Notes under the pieces: generated by a model
Database searches by the model: none
What the model was told of the DNA's origin: nothing
What the model saw: the letters and a program-made list of their open reading frames with translations, nothing else
Assembly: GCF_019303495.1 (NCBI RefSeq)
Contig: NZ_JAEVFI010000002.1
Coordinates: forward strand, 284,441 to 348,440
Origin: Streptomyces sp. JJ66
Lineage (GTDB): Bacteria; Actinomycetota; Actinomycetes; Streptomycetales; Streptomycetaceae
Reading direction: 5' to 3'
DNA: 64,000 bases
Position numbers and translations under genes: made by a program
Shown: positions 16,594 to 26,731 of the stretch, piece by piece
Numbering within the stretch: position 1 is the first letter of the stretch
How the letters are laid out: each line of letters opens with the position of its first letter

Positions 16594-18258
16594 TCAGCCC
16601 CGGGTGAGCTTCTTGTAGGTGGCGCGGTGCGGACGAGCCGCCTCCGGCCCGAGCCGCTCGATCTTGTTCTTCTCGTAGGACTCGAAGTTGCCCTCGAACC
16701 AGAACCACTTGCTGTCACCCTCGTAGGCGAGGATGTGGGTGGCGACGCGGTCCAGGAACCAGCGGTCGTGGGAGACGACCACCGCGCAGCCGGGGAAGTC
16801 CAGCAGTGCGTTCTCCAGGGAGGAGAGCGTCTCGACGTCGAGGTCGTTGGTCGGCTCGTCCAGGAGCAGCAGGTTGCCGCCCTGCTTGAGGGTCAGGGCC
16901 AGGTTCAGCCGGTTGCGCTCACCGCCGGAGAGCACGCCGGCCGGCTTCTGCTGGTCCGGGCCCTTGAAGCCGAAGGCGCTGACGTAGGCGCGCGAGGGCA
17001 TCTCGACGTGGCCGACGTTGATGTAGTCCAGTTCGTCGGAGACGACGGCCCACAGCGTCTTCTTGGCGTCGATGTTGGCGCGGGACTGGTCCACGTAGGA
17101 GATCTTGACCGTTTCACCGACCTTGATCTTGCCCGAGTCCGCCTCCTCCAGGCCCTGGATCATCTTGAACAGCGTGGTCTTGCCCGCGCCGTTGGGGCCG
17201 ATGACGCCTACGATGCCATTGCGCGGCAGCGTGAAGGACAGGTCGTCGATGAGCACCTTGTCACCGAACGCCTTGGAGAGGTTCTCCACCTCGACGACGA
17301 TGTTGCCCAGGCGCGGACCCGGCGGGATCTGGATCTCCTCGAAGTCCAGCTTCCGGGTCTTCTCCGCCTCGGCGGCCATCTCCTCGTAGCGGGCGAGGCG
17401 CGACTTGGACTTGGCCTGGCGGCCCTTGGCGTTGGAGCGCACCCACTCCAGCTCCTCCTTGAGGCGCTTGGCGCGCTTGGCGTCCTTTTGCCCCTCGACC
17501 TTCAGGCGCGCCTGCTTCGTCTCCAGGTACTTGGAGTAGTTGCCCTCGTAGGGGTAGGCGCGGCCGCGGTCGAGTTCGAGAATCCACTCGGCGACGTTGT
17601 CCAGGAAGTACCGGTCGTGGGTGATCGCCACGACGGTGCCCGCGTACTTGGCCAGGTGCTGCTCCAGCCACTGGACGGACTCGGCGTCCAGGTGGTTGGT
17701 GGGCTCGTCCAGCAACAGCAGGTCCGGCGCCTCCAGCAGCAGCTTGCACAGCGCGACGCGGCGCTTCTCACCGCCGGAGAGGTTGGTGACCGGCCAGTCG
17801 CCCGGGGGGCAGCCCAGCGCGTCCATGGCCTGCTCCAGCTGCGCGTCCAGGTCCCACGCGCCCGCGTGGTCGAGCTGCTCCTGGAGCTTGCCCATCTCCT
17901 CCATCAGCGCGTCGGTGTACTCGGTCGCCATCTGCTCGGCGATCTCGTTGAACCGGTCGAGCTTGGCCTTGGTGTCGGCCACGCCGTCCTGAACGTTCTC
18001 CAGCACGGTCTTGGACTCGTCCAGCGGCGGCTCCTGGAGCAGGATGCCCACGCTGTAGCCGGGCGAGAGGAAGGCGTCGCCGTTGGAGGGCTGTTCCAGC
18101 CCGGCCATGATCTTCAGCACCGTGGACTTGCCGGCGCCGTTGGGACCCACGACACCGATCTTCGCGCCCGGCAGGAAGTTCAGGGTGACGTCGTCGAGGA
18201 TCACCTTGTCGCCGTGCGCCTTGCGCGCCTTGCGCATGGTGTAGATGAACTCAGCCAA
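16594..18258 (-). CDS. ettA: ABC-F translational throttle EttA
   Basis: A 554-aa ABC-F protein with two ATPase domains and no membrane helices. It acts on the ribosome E site as an energy-dependent translation throttle. Both halves have Walker A (GPNGAGKS and GPNGAGKT), signatures (LSGGEKRR and LSGGERNR) and Walker B (LLLLDEPTNHLD and LLLLDEPTNDLD). The linker between them holds the arm region, and the start MAEFIYTMRKARKAHGDK-like sequence is family-typical. The start is TTG at 18258. The reading frame stays open further upstream, but without family similarity. Confidence 0.95.
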   Translation of the reverse strand: MAEFIYTMRKARKAHGDKVILDDVTLNFLPGAKIGVVGPNGAGKSTVLKIMAGLEQPSNGDAFLSPGYSVGILLQEPPLDESKTVLENVQDGVADTKAKLDRFNEIAEQMATEYTDALMEEMGKLQEQLDHAGAWDLDAQLEQAMDALGCPPGDWPVTNLSGGEKRRVALCKLLLEAPDLLLLDEPTNHLDAESVQWLEQHLAKYAGTVVAITHDRYFLDNVAEWILELDRGRAYPYEGNYSKYLETKQARLKVEGQKDAKRAKRLKEELEWVRSNAKGRQAKSKSRLARYEEMAAEAEKTRKLDFEEIQIPPGPRLGNIVVEVENLSKAFGDKVLIDDLSFTLPRNGIVGVIGPNGAGKTTLFKMIQGLEEADSGKIKVGETVKISYVDQSRANIDAKKTLWAVVSDELDYINVGHVEMPSRAYVSAFGFKGPDQQKPAGVLSGGERNRLNLALTLKQGGNLLLLDEPTNDLDVETLSSLENALLDFPGCAVVVSHDRWFLDRVATHILAYEGDSKWFWFEGNFESYEKNKIERLGPEAARPHRATYKKLTRG

Positions 18259-18456
18259 GAGAAACCGTCCGGCAGTGAAGTAGGTGTCGGGTCGCGGCTG
18301 CGCCGCGGCGGGCCAGTTGTCCATCCTGCCGTACGGAGCGCCGTTGGCGGAAACCGGGCGCGGGGCGGGCAGGTCCGCGAAGCTTGCCGCTACCGCTCCG
18401 GCCCCGCCGATACGCCCGCCCACCGGCAGTTCCGGCTACCGCCCCCGCCGCGTCCG

Positions 18457-18473
18457 GGGCCTCGCCGAGGCCC
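18457..18473 (-). terminator. possible terminator after the thioester-domain gene
   Basis: A short GC hairpin (GGGCCT-CGCCG-AGGCCC) in the 272-bp gap between the thioester-domain protein and ettA. It has no T tract, so the call is weak. The rest of that gap shows no other structure to me. Confidence 0.35.
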
Positions 18474-18530
18474 GTGTGCGGCGTGGGCCTCACGGCGCGG
18501 GAGTGCCCGGGCCGCGGCGTCGGCGTCCGG

Positions 18531-20033
18531 TCACGGTCTGTTGCGGCCGACCGTGACGAGTGCGCCGCCGCCCAGTACCAGCAGGCCGAGCCCCACCGCC
18601 GTCAGCAGCGGCAGCTGGCCGTCGCTTCCCGTCTCCGCGAGGTTGACCCCGTGCTGGCCGGAGCTGTCGCCGCCGACGGTGACGGGCTCGCTGTGCACGC
18701 TGAGGCCCTCCTCCTGCGGCTCGGCGCTCAGCGTGGCGCAGTTCAGCACGCCAGAGAACGTCCAGGTATCTGCCTGGGCCCCCGCGATGGTGATCCGGTA
18801 CGCCTGGTCCTCGCCCACCGGCACCGCGACCGTCTCGGCCGTTCCGCCCGGCACGGCGTGTTCCTCCTCCCCCAGGGTGAACGTGAACGCGGCGTCGCCC
18901 CGGTTGTCCACGGTGACCGCCAGAGCCCCGGCAACGCAGTCCGGCCGGGCGGAGACGGCCGGGGCGGCCCCCTCAGCAGCCCAGCTCGCGGTGGCCCGCG
19001 CGGTCACCGTCGCATCGCTGGAGCCAGCCACGACCTGTGCCTGACCGGCGCTGTGCACCCCGCTGTCGGCCAGGGTGCGACCGACGGGTATCTGGGTGGT
19101 GCCCTGGACCGTGAGGCTCGCGCTCGCGTCCGGCGCGTCCTCGGGCACGTCGAACCACAGCTCGGTGCCGTCCCGCGCCTGCGTCACCTCCTCGCCCCGC
19201 GCGTCCACGATGCGTACGCCGTGCCGTACGGCCTCCGGCCCGGGCGCGACGGAAACGTGGTCCGCGCCCGTTTGTACCGTCACCGGGCCAAGCGCTGCGC
19301 CCGGCCGCCCGGCGGCGGCGCGCGACCGCAGGGCCAGAGACGGCCCCGGCTCGGGGCGGGCCTCGGCCTCCTTGACCAGGTAGTCCGCCAGCTTCTCGGC
19401 GTTCGGGTCCACCGCCGTGACGTCCGGCCGCCCGCCGTCCGGCCCCAGGTCGGAGTAGCGCCAGATGGCCACCTGGGTACCGGCTGCCGCGGTCTGCGGC
19501 GTCAGTTGGCTGGCCCCGGCCCGGTCGGCGAGCGCGGCGAGATCGTCAACCTGGGGGTAGGAGTGGCGCAGAATCCACCGTATGTGCCCGGCCTCAGGGT
19601 TGTCGTGGAGCGAGGTGTCGGCCCAGGGCACCTCCTCGTACCGCGCCCCCTGCGCGGTGGAGCTGTACATGTCGATGCCGTACGTGAGCAGGCTGCCACC
19701 GCCACTGACGGACATCTCGAACAACCCGGCGGCCGTCTCCGTCGTGGCGCTGCCGTCCGTGATGACGGCGCGGCCGTGCGCCTTGAGTTTCCCCAGCGTG
19801 GCACTGGCGCCCCCAGCCCCCTCCGGGCGGGACACGGCCTCTCCCCCGGCGAGCCGTCCCTCCACAGGCTCCCCCGCCGTCAGCGCAGGCTCCGCCGCCG
19901 TGAGCGGTCGCGCCGTGAGCTCCCCCGCCGCCGCCTCACTCGCCCCCGCCGCCGTTCCCGCTGCCGCGAGCATCCCCGTGAGCAGTGCCGTCACCGCGCG
20001 ACGGGCGGCAGCCCGTCGGCGTATCGCTCTCAT
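18531..20033 (-). CDS. LAXTG-anchored thioester-domain (TQXA) surface protein, cysteine missing
   Basis: A 500-aa secreted, wall-anchored protein. The N terminus has a signal peptide with arginines and a hydrophobic stretch. Residues about 85-230 are a thioester (TQXA) domain: EVPWADTSLHDNPEAG, the helix IRWILRHSYPQVDDLAALA and the TQVAIWRYSD motif (TQVA 186-189). C-terminal Ig-like modules precede a sorting signal: LAETG at 465-469, a hydrophobic helix and basic tail, as for class E sortases. In this family a Cys in the YCID motif forms the thioester with the Gln of TQxA. Here the residue is Gly119 (YGID, codon GGC at 19677-19679), so the bond cannot form. The ATG at 20033 is preceded by GAGGGG. 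Confidence 0.88.
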   Translation of the reverse strand: MRAIRRRAAARRAVTALLTGMLAAAGTAAGASEAAAGELTARPLTAAEPALTAGEPVEGRLAGGEAVSRPEGAGGASATLGKLKAHGRAVITDGSATTETAAGLFEMSVSGGGSLLTYGIDMYSSTAQGARYEEVPWADTSLHDNPEAGHIRWILRHSYPQVDDLAALADRAGASQLTPQTAAAGTQVAIWRYSDLGPDGGRPDVTAVDPNAEKLADYLVKEAEARPEPGPSLALRSRAAAGRPGAALGPVTVQTGADHVSVAPGPEAVRHGVRIVDARGEEVTQARDGTELWFDVPEDAPDASASLTVQGTTQIPVGRTLADSGVHSAGQAQVVAGSSDATVTARATASWAAEGAAPAVSARPDCVAGALAVTVDNRGDAAFTFTLGEEEHAVPGGTAETVAVPVGEDQAYRITIAGAQADTWTFSGVLNCATLSAEPQEEGLSVHSEPVTVGGDSSGQHGVNLAETGSDGQLPLLTAVGLGLLVLGGGALVTVGRNRP

Positions 20034-20243
20034 GACTATCCCCTCGTCAGCCCCGTGGTCTTCAAAATCGTAAGGAGACAAGCTCAACACGATCCCCAAC
20101 TTTCACAGTTGCTACGCGCACCGCATCGCAATCGTTATCCCCACCTCCCCCAAAACGGACTTTCCTCGCTCTTGGCTGGCTGCCGACACAGCTGCCACCG
20201 CCGCCTTCTCCGGCCGCCGCCCCGCCCCGTCAGACCGCGCGTC

Positions 20244-20651
20244 TCACCCCGTGGGCACCGGGGACGCGGCCCCCATGGGCGCCTCCGCCCGGGCAGCGGC
20301 CACCCGTACCCACGCCGAAGTGCCGCGCGTCAGATCGTGGCCGACGGTGGCGGCGTCGATCGTCGCGTGCGTCCAGCGCTGCCCCTCGCGCTCGCTCTCC
20401 ACCACGCGCAACCGGCCGTGCACGATGACCGGTTCCCCCACCCCCACTGACGCGGTGAGGTTGTGGGCGAGCGACCGCGACGCCCATACCGTGTAGAAAC
20501 TCGTGGTGCCGTCCACCCACATGCCCTGCTCGCGGTCGTACCGCCGCACATTGGACGCGAGCCGGAAGCGGACCGAGGCACCGCGCTCGGTCTCCCGGAA
20601 ATCCGGCTTCGTCGCGACGTTGCCCACGACCGTCACCATCGTCTCGTTCAT
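20244..20651 (-). CDS. ssb: single-stranded DNA-binding protein, short SsbB-like paralogue
   Basis: A 135-aa OB-fold single-stranded DNA-binding protein. The fold is clear: TMVTVVGNVATKPDF, the strand RFRLASNVRRYD, and WASRSLAHNLTASVGVGEPVIVHGRL. It lacks the glycine-rich linker and acidic DDDIPF-type tip of the main replicative SSB, ending after SPVPTG. That matches the SsbB-type paralogue of streptomycetes, linked to development rather than replication. The ATG at 20651 gives a family-like start. It lies downstream of the two GTPase genes and is separated from them by a terminator. Confidence 0.88.
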   Translation of the reverse strand: MNETMVTVVGNVATKPDFRETERGASVRFRLASNVRRYDREQGMWVDGTTSFYTVWASRSLAHNLTASVGVGEPVIVHGRLRVVESEREGQRWTHATIDAATVGHDLTRGTSAWVRVAAARAEAPMGAASPVPTG

Positions 20652-20768
20652 GCCCGAGGTCTCCTCATCCCACCGCGCCGGCCCGCCTGCCAGACCGGTC
20701 ACGGACCATGGTGGGGCCATCTCCCAGATCTCGCTGAAGGCTGTGGACAGCCAAGGGGTTGTGGAAAA

Positions 20769-20798
20769 CCCCCTCACTCACACCGGTGAATGAGGGGG
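20769..20798 (-). terminator. rho-independent terminator after the large GTPase gene
   Basis: Stem CCCCCTCA/TGAGGGGG plus an inner TCA/TGA pair across one mismatch. On the minus strand it is followed by TTTT, 50 bp beyond the GTPase stop. Confidence 0.75.
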
Positions 20799-20847
20799 TG
20801 TCAGAAGCATCCGAACGCGGCAAACGGACGCGCGGGACGCCCGGGTG

Positions 20848-23800
20848 TCAGCCTCCCGGCGGGCCTCCGGCCGCGACCACGTACTGGCCCCGCACCTCCC
20901 GGTACCGCAGCAGCTCCGCCGCCACCGGCTCCAGCACCCGCCCCCGGCCGCAGCCCGCCGCCAGCCAGCGCAGCCGCTGCTCCTGGGCCAGCCCGTACGC
21001 GCGGGCCGGTCCACGGGCGGCGGCCCGGCACACCCACGCCAGCAGCGGCGACCCCAGGGCGCCGCCCGCCAGCAGCGCGGCCGGAACCCACGGCTCCCCG
21101 GAGACGACGGCCACCAGGGTGCCGACGAGCCAGGCCAGCCCCACCAGCTGCACCGCGAGGAGTGCCGCCTGCCCCACCGACGCGGCGGCCCACCAGCGCG
21201 GCCGGGGCGGACGCTGCGGCAGACCGGCCTCGGCCACCGCCTCGTCCAGCGCGCTCGGCAGCCCCTCCGCGCCACGCCACGCCGCTTCCCGCACGGTGCG
21301 CGCCCACGGTTCCGGCAATCCCCGGGAGGCGTCGGCGGCCAGCGCCCGCACCGCCTCCGCGACGACCGGACGCGCGGCCGGGCGCGTCTCCTCCGTCCCC
21401 TCCACCGCGGCCGGGCCGCCCGGCGGTTCGCCCCGGCGTTCGGCTCGCCGCCGCGCGTGCCAGTGCGCCAGGCCCGCCCACGGTGTCCCGCAGGCGGCCT
21501 CGGCGTGACGCAGCCAGGTGCGCTCGGCGGTCTGGCCGACTGCCGTCGCACCCGCCGCCGTGCCCAACCGGTCCTCGAACTCCCAGCGCACCTGTTCCGT
21601 CAGCCCCAGCGGCGGCACCGGGCCATCGGCGACGTACACCGGACGCAGCCCGGCCACGGCCTGGTCCACGTCGGCCGCCAGCCGCCGGGCGGCGGCCGAC
21701 CGCGCCGCTACGAACGCCGTGAGCGCGTCCCGCAGTTCGGCCACCCCCTGCCCGGTGAGCGCGGACACGGCGTGCACCTGCGCACCCGGCTCGCCGTACT
21801 CGCCGAGCGCCATGCCGTCCTCGTCCAGCACGCGGCGCACATCGCCGAGCACCTCGTCGGCGGACTCCGCGTCCAGCCGGTCCGTCTGGTTCAGCACCAC
21901 GAACGTGACCTCGGCGTGCCCGGCCAGGGGCCCCAGGTAGCGCGCGTGCAGCATCGCATCGGCGTACTTCTCCGGATCGACGACCCAGATCACCGCGTCC
22001 ACCAGCCGCAGCAGCCGGTCCACCTGCTCGCGGTGGCCGGGCACGGCGGAGTCGTGGTCCGGCAGGTCGATCAGCACCAGGCCGCGCAGTCCCAGGTGCG
22101 AGGCGTCGCGCAGCTGCGCCCGGCGCCGGTCGCGGTGGGAGATGCCGAGCCGGTCCAGCAGGCCCTCGGCTCCCAAGCGGTCGGAGCTGGTCTCCCACAC
22201 GCAGGCGAGCGGAGACGCCGTGGTGGGCCGCCGCACCCCCGCCTCGGCCAGCTGCGTCCCGGCCAGCGCGTTGAACAGGGTGGACTTGCCGCTTCCGGTC
22301 GGCCCGGCGATCGCCACCGTGGTGTAAGCGCGCGAGAGCCGCCCCCGGGCCGCCGCCTCGTCCAGCACCCGGCTCGCCTCGGCCAGCGCCGCAGGCTCCA
22401 GCCGCGTCCGCGACAGGCCGACCAGCTCCCGCAGCGCGTTCAGCCGTTCGCCCAGCCCACTGCCGGCCCGCGGCTGCGGCGGCCGGACGGCGGCGGGCTC
22501 GCGCGGGGCGGGTGCGGGCGGCACCGGATCGGTCACCACCCCGACGGCGTCCGCGACGGCCTCGTCCAGCGCCGACCGTGGCGCGGGCGAAGGACCCTGC
22601 GGCGGGGACGGTTGCCCGGGCGCGGAGGTGGGGGAAGCGTGCGGCGTACGGAGAGACCGTGGGGTGCGCGGTGTTGGGTGCGAGTGGGGTGTGTGGGTTG
22701 TTGGCGTCATGGGCGGGGTGAGCGGCGGGTTCGACGGGGCGGGTGCGGGTGGTGGTTCGGGCATCGGCTCCCCCACTGGCGGGACAGGCGTCACCGGCAC
22801 GGGCTCACTCGGAGGCGGCTTTGGCACCGGCACGTGCGGCGGCTCGGACGCGTCGTCAGGCGCCGGGGAGGTGGTAGGCCCGGCAGCGGCTCCAGGGTCA
22901 TAGGCCGCACCGGTGGGCGAGGTCCCGGGCGTCGGCGCGCCGCGCTGCCCGGGCGGTGTCGCGGGCTCCGTCGCGACCTCCGGGCCGACGGCTGGCTCGG
23001 AGGTCGCGTCGTGCGCTGACAGCGACTGCGGGAGCCGCTGTGCGGGGTGCGTCGGGGACGCGGGCTCGAAGAGCGGCAATGGTTCGGCGGGAGGCACGGC
23101 TGCGGCCGGCGCAGACACCCCCTCCAGCCGCACCGGGCCGGACGGCGAAGGCTCCGCAGGCGCCGCCGCCGCACCGTACGGCGAGGGCTCACCGGGCACA
23201 TACGCCCACCCGGCGTCGGGCAACGGCTCACCGTACGGCGACGGCTGCGCGCCCGCGTACGGCGACGGCTGACCCTGCTGCTCTGGAGAGTGCTCCGGGC
23301 CGGACGAAGGCAACGGCGCCGTGGACGGGACCCCGTCACCGTAGGGCAACGGCTGTGCAGACCACACCGGCTCGGAGGCTGACGAGGGGTCCGCAAACCC
23401 GTACGAGGACTCCCCGGGCGCTCCCCACCCGGCGTACGACGGCGGCGCGGTGGGCGGTGTCGGCGACGCGTACGGCGCCGGGCCGGGAGGCGGCGCCGGG
23501 TCCGCGTACGGCGGTGCGGCGGGCGGTACCCATCCGGACGGCGGCGCGTGCGGCGGAGACGGAGGAGGCGCAGGGAGCGGCCCGTGGGGCGCATCGCCCG
23601 GGGCCAGCCGAGGTTCCGCGCACCTGGCGGGGAGCGGTTCCGCCCCTGGACGGAACGGCTCGGCGTATGGCTCATCCCACTGGAGGCGGGGAGGCTGGCC
23701 GGCGGGCGCGGGCGGCCGCAGCTCGGTCAGCGGCTCCACGGGGGCGAACCCGCCCTCCCGGACGAGCGGTTCCTGAGCCACCGGCACGGGCGGCACGCCG

Positions 23801-24363
23801 TCCGGCGTCATCCCCTGGGGTGTCCCCCGCTCCGGCGTACCGACTTCCGGCTCACCGCTGTCCCCCACGGGCGCCCCGGACCCGGGGTGGTACAGCGCGC
23901 TGCCATCCGAAGCGGCCCACCCACCGGTCTGCGGTGCCCCGGCGTAGGACGCCCACGGGTACGGCGCGCCGCCTCCCGCCGTACCACCGGCGTCCGCATC
24001 AGCGCCACCGCGCTCAGCGCCCCCCGCGCAGACGGCGCCTGACCCGGCGCCACCCGGCCCGGTAGCGCCTGACCCGGCGTCCGTCACCGAGGTCCCGGCG
24101 GGCGCGGCGCCCGTCGGGGGTCCCGGCGCAGGCGGTGGTGGCACCGGGGAAGGCGGCGGATCGGCGGGATGGCCGTCGAGCACGGGCACCGGCTGCGGAC
24201 GGACGCGCCGGGCGATGAGCCCGTCATCCCATTGACGCGTCTCGGCTTGACGCGTCTCGGCCTCGGGGGGCGGTGTGCTCGCGCCGTCCTCGCACGGCTC
24301 CCCCGACGATCCCCGCGACCCCGGTGTTCCGGGCGATCCCGGCGATCCCGTCACGTCGCTCAC
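20848..24363 (-). CDS. YfjP-like GTPase with very long proline-rich N-terminal region
   Basis: A 1171-aa protein. The first 600 or so residues are low-complexity Pro/Gly/Ser/Ala sequence, probably disordered. A dynamin/Era-like GTPase domain follows: P-loop GPTGSGKS at 687-694, the switch region ([13 protein letters not shown]), a DLPDHDS G3 motif and an NQTD G4 motif. Two C-terminal hydrophobic segments ([17 protein letters not shown] and nearby) suggest membrane association, so a role in membrane remodelling or cell division is plausible but unproven. It overlaps the upstream GTPase gene by ATGA, and the two are a conserved pair beside ssb in streptomycetes. The N terminus is unusually long for this family. 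Confidence 0.88.
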   Translation of the reverse strand: MSDVTGSPGSPGTPGSRGSSGEPCEDGASTPPPEAETRQAETRQWDDGLIARRVRPQPVPVLDGHPADPPPSPVPPPPAPGPPTGAAPAGTSVTDAGSGATGPGGAGSGAVCAGGAERGGADADAGGTAGGGAPYPWASYAGAPQTGGWAASDGSALYHPGSGAPVGDSGEPEVGTPERGTPQGMTPDGVPPVPVAQEPLVREGGFAPVEPLTELRPPAPAGQPPRLQWDEPYAEPFRPGAEPLPARCAEPRLAPGDAPHGPLPAPPPSPPHAPPSGWVPPAAPPYADPAPPPGPAPYASPTPPTAPPSYAGWGAPGESSYGFADPSSASEPVWSAQPLPYGDGVPSTAPLPSSGPEHSPEQQGQPSPYAGAQPSPYGEPLPDAGWAYVPGEPSPYGAAAAPAEPSPSGPVRLEGVSAPAAAVPPAEPLPLFEPASPTHPAQRLPQSLSAHDATSEPAVGPEVATEPATPPGQRGAPTPGTSPTGAAYDPGAAAGPTTSPAPDDASEPPHVPVPKPPPSEPVPVTPVPPVGEPMPEPPPAPAPSNPPLTPPMTPTTHTPHSHPTPRTPRSLRTPHASPTSAPGQPSPPQGPSPAPRSALDEAVADAVGVVTDPVPPAPAPREPAAVRPPQPRAGSGLGERLNALRELVGLSRTRLEPAALAEASRVLDEAAARGRLSRAYTTVAIAGPTGSGKSTLFNALAGTQLAEAGVRRPTTASPLACVWETSSDRLGAEGLLDRLGISHRDRRRAQLRDASHLGLRGLVLIDLPDHDSAVPGHREQVDRLLRLVDAVIWVVDPEKYADAMLHARYLGPLAGHAEVTFVVLNQTDRLDAESADEVLGDVRRVLDEDGMALGEYGEPGAQVHAVSALTGQGVAELRDALTAFVAARSAAARRLAADVDQAVAGLRPVYVADGPVPPLGLTEQVRWEFEDRLGTAAGATAVGQTAERTWLRHAEAACGTPWAGLAHWHARRRAERRGEPPGGPAAVEGTEETRPAARPVVAEAVRALAADASRGLPEPWARTVREAAWRGAEGLPSALDEAVAEAGLPQRPPRPRWWAAASVGQAALLAVQLVGLAWLVGTLVAVVSGEPWVPAALLAGGALGSPLLAWVCRAAARGPARAYGLAQEQRLRWLAAGCGRGRVLEPVAAELLRYREVRGQYVVAAGGPPGG

Positions 24364-25988
24364 CTCTCCTCCTTGTGCTGCTTCTGGAGTACGGACAGCG
24401 CGGCGATCAGCTCGACCTGCTGCTCGGGGCCAGCGCCGAGTTCCTCCAGCGGGGCCAGCCGCCGTTCCCGCTCGCCGCGCAGTGCGCGGTGGGCCGCGCT
24501 CTCCAGCAGTTCGGCACCCCGCTCCCGGAGCCGGACGGTCGCGGGCGCGCCGATGATCAGTCGCAGCGCCTCGTCGGCGGCCCGGCCGCGGGGGCCGCCG
24601 AGCAGCGAGGTCGCCAGGAGTGCCGCCGTCTCCTCGCTGGTGGAGGGGCCACGGCCGTCGGCCCGGAAGGTTTCGTCGGCCAGCTCTTCCAGGCAGCGCC
24701 GCCAGCGCCGCACCAGCAGGCCCATGCGCTCACCGAGCGTGGCGCCTTCGGCGGCGGGCGGTTCGGTCAGTCCGGCGGCGCCCGGTTCGCCACGCCAGCT
24801 GCGGGCGATCCGCTCCTCGGCGCTGCCGACGGCTTCGGTGAGCAACGCCGTCAAGCCGTCGGCGCAGGCGTCGAGCAGTTCGTCGCCGCCGCTGTCCCGG
24901 GGGAAGCCCTGCCAGTGGGCGAGGGTGTCGCCCGCCAGCAGCTCGCCGCTCGCCAGGTGGCGGCGCACGCGTGCGTGGGCGGCGTCGAAGGCGTCCTCAA
25001 CCTGCTGGATCAGCCGCACGGTCGCGGCGTGCTGGGCGGCGGCCGCGGCAGCCAGCTCAGGGACGCGGGTGCGCAGGGAGTCGAGGGCACCGCAGGCCGT
25101 TCGGTGTGCCGCGCGGTGCCGGGCGGACGGGTCCTGCGCACGGTGGGCCAGCCACGCCCGCAGCGGCTCCACGGCGGTGCCCGGCAGCAGGCCCCGGCCG
25201 CCGCCCGCCGACTCGGGCAGCTCCGGGATGGTGAACCGTGGCACGTCGCCAAGTCCGGCCCGCTCCAGCAGCGCCGCGTACTGCCGGGCGACGTCGGCGG
25301 CGAGCTGGTGCGGCACCCGGTCCAGCACGGTGGCGAGAGTGACGTCGTGCTCCTTGGCGGAGCGCAGCAGGTGCCAGGGGATGGCGTCGGCGTACCGGGT
25401 GGCGGTGGTGACGAGCACCCACACGTCGGCGGCGCACAGCAGTTCGGCGGCCAGTTCGCGGTTGGCGGCGACGAGGGAGTCGATGTCGGGGGCGTCCAGC
25501 ACGGCGAGCCCGGCGGGCAGCGATTCCGCGCACTCCACCAGGAGGGTGCCGCCGTCCTCGCCCCCGGCCCGGGGGCGTTCCCCGCCGCCGTCCGCCGATT
25601 CACCCGGACGCGGCACGGAGACCCGGCCGAACCGGGGCAGCACGCGTCCGTCGGCGAACCAGTGCCGGTCCTCGGGGTGACAGACGAGCACGGGAACGCG
25701 CGTGGTGGGACGCAGCACCCCGGCCTCACTGACCCGGCGGCCCACCAGCGAGTTCACCAGCGTGGACTTCCCCGCGCCCGTCGAGCCGCCGATCACGGCC
25801 AGCAGCGGCGCCTGCGGCTCGCGCAGCCTGGGAACCAGGTAATTGTCCAGCTGGGCCAGCAGCTCGGCCCTGCCGCGCCGGGCCCGCTCCGCACCGGCCA
25901 GCGGCAGCGGGAAGCGGCAAGCGGCCACGCTCTCGCGCAGCCGGACCAGCGCGTCGAGCAGTTCGGTGCGTGCTTCCAAGATCACCAC
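24360..25988 (-). CDS. dynamin-like/YfjP-family GTPase
   Basis: A 542-aa GTPase, upstream partner of the preceding entry. P-loop [10 protein letters not shown] (about 67-76), the switch [11 protein letters not shown]3 DAPDIDS and a helical C-terminal half rich in Arg/Leu/Ala without obvious membrane helices. The start is placed at GTG 25988 ([14 protein letters not shown]), since the family begins here. A longer reading to 26030 adds 14 unlike residues and has no better ribosome site. Together the two proteins look like a paired bacterial dynamin-type system; neither substrate nor location is known from sequence. Confidence 0.87.
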   Translation of the reverse strand: MVILEARTELLDALVRLRESVAACRFPLPLAGAERARRGRAELLAQLDNYLVPRLREPQAPLLAVIGGSTGAGKSTLVNSLVGRRVSEAGVLRPTTRVPVLVCHPEDRHWFADGRVLPRFGRVSVPRPGESADGGGERPRAGGEDGGTLLVECAESLPAGLAVLDAPDIDSLVAANRELAAELLCAADVWVLVTTATRYADAIPWHLLRSAKEHDVTLATVLDRVPHQLAADVARQYAALLERAGLGDVPRFTIPELPESAGGGRGLLPGTAVEPLRAWLAHRAQDPSARHRAAHRTACGALDSLRTRVPELAAAAAAQHAATVRLIQQVEDAFDAAHARVRRHLASGELLAGDTLAHWQGFPRDSGGDELLDACADGLTALLTEAVGSAEERIARSWRGEPGAAGLTEPPAAEGATLGERMGLLVRRWRRCLEELADETFRADGRGPSTSEETAALLATSLLGGPRGRAADEALRLIIGAPATVRLRERGAELLESAAHRALRGERERRLAPLEELGAGPEQQVELIAALSVLQKQHKEER

Positions 25989-26286
25989 AAGGTGAAGAAT
26001 GCCCAAATGTGCCGCTTTTTTGAAGCCCATTCAGCGGGGAACGCCCCGTTTTGACCCCTGTGGCAGAAGGCGTGCGGGAGATCAGAGGCATAACGAGTGC
26101 ACAACACCCCGCCACCCCGCCGCACAAACCCATGCACGAATCGCACCCGCCTGCGATTATCGGAGCCGCTTCACGGAACCTCCACACCGTGGTGCGACGG
26201 TGAAGCACCGAGGAGCTGCCAAGGGCACCCCTATCCTTGTGCGAGCAAGGTCCACCGGGGCTCCGCCCGACGCGCGACCGTGCCGA

Positions 26287-26359
26287 GCCCCCGTAGCTCA
26301 GTGGATAGAGCAGGCGCCTTCTAAGCGCTTGGCCGTAGGTTCGAGTCCTACCGGGGGCG
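26287..26359 (+). tRNA. tRNA-Arg (anticodon UCU)
   Basis: A 73-nt cloverleaf. The acceptor stem GCCCCCG pairs with CGGGGGC (26352-26358). The D arm is GCTC...GAGC, the anticodon loop CTTCTAA has TCT at its centre, and the T arm GTAGG/CCTAC holds loop TTCGAGT. The discriminator base is G. CCA is not encoded (GCA follows). It reads AGA codons, which are rare in this GC-rich genome. It marks the left edge of the defence island. Confidence 0.97.
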
Positions 26360-26390
26360 CACCGTTTTCGCAGGTCAAAGGGCACTTTAA

Positions 26391-26421
26391 CCCGCCGCGA
26401 GATCGATTGCGGCGGGTTTTT
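26391..26421 (+). terminator. rho-independent terminator after tRNA-Arg
   Basis: Stem CCCGCCGC (26391-26398) with GCGGCGGG (26409-26416), followed by TTTTT. The remaining interval to the next start at 26732 (about 310 bp) shows no gene or repeat to me. Confidence 0.85.
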
Positions 26422-26731
26422 CGTTGCCCGTCATGCCTCTTTTGCACCGATCCTCGGGCCTCTTCTCGAAACTCTGTCCCACGTACGTCCCCAGCCCGGC
26501 ACTCCACCTCCGCCACACAGGCAGATCACCCACGGAAAACGCCTGCTCAGAGCACCACTGACAGTACGTCGGCTCCGGAGGACAGGCGTCCTCATAGCGC
26601 CTGCCCTGTCCTCGGCTGTTGGCCCAATCCGCTCCGCGGCTGTCGTCACCCCGCCAGCCGCACGTAGATTCACCCAGACGCGAGCCGCTCGACGTAGGTG
26701 CGGCTGGAGGGCTCCACGGATGGGGGGAACG

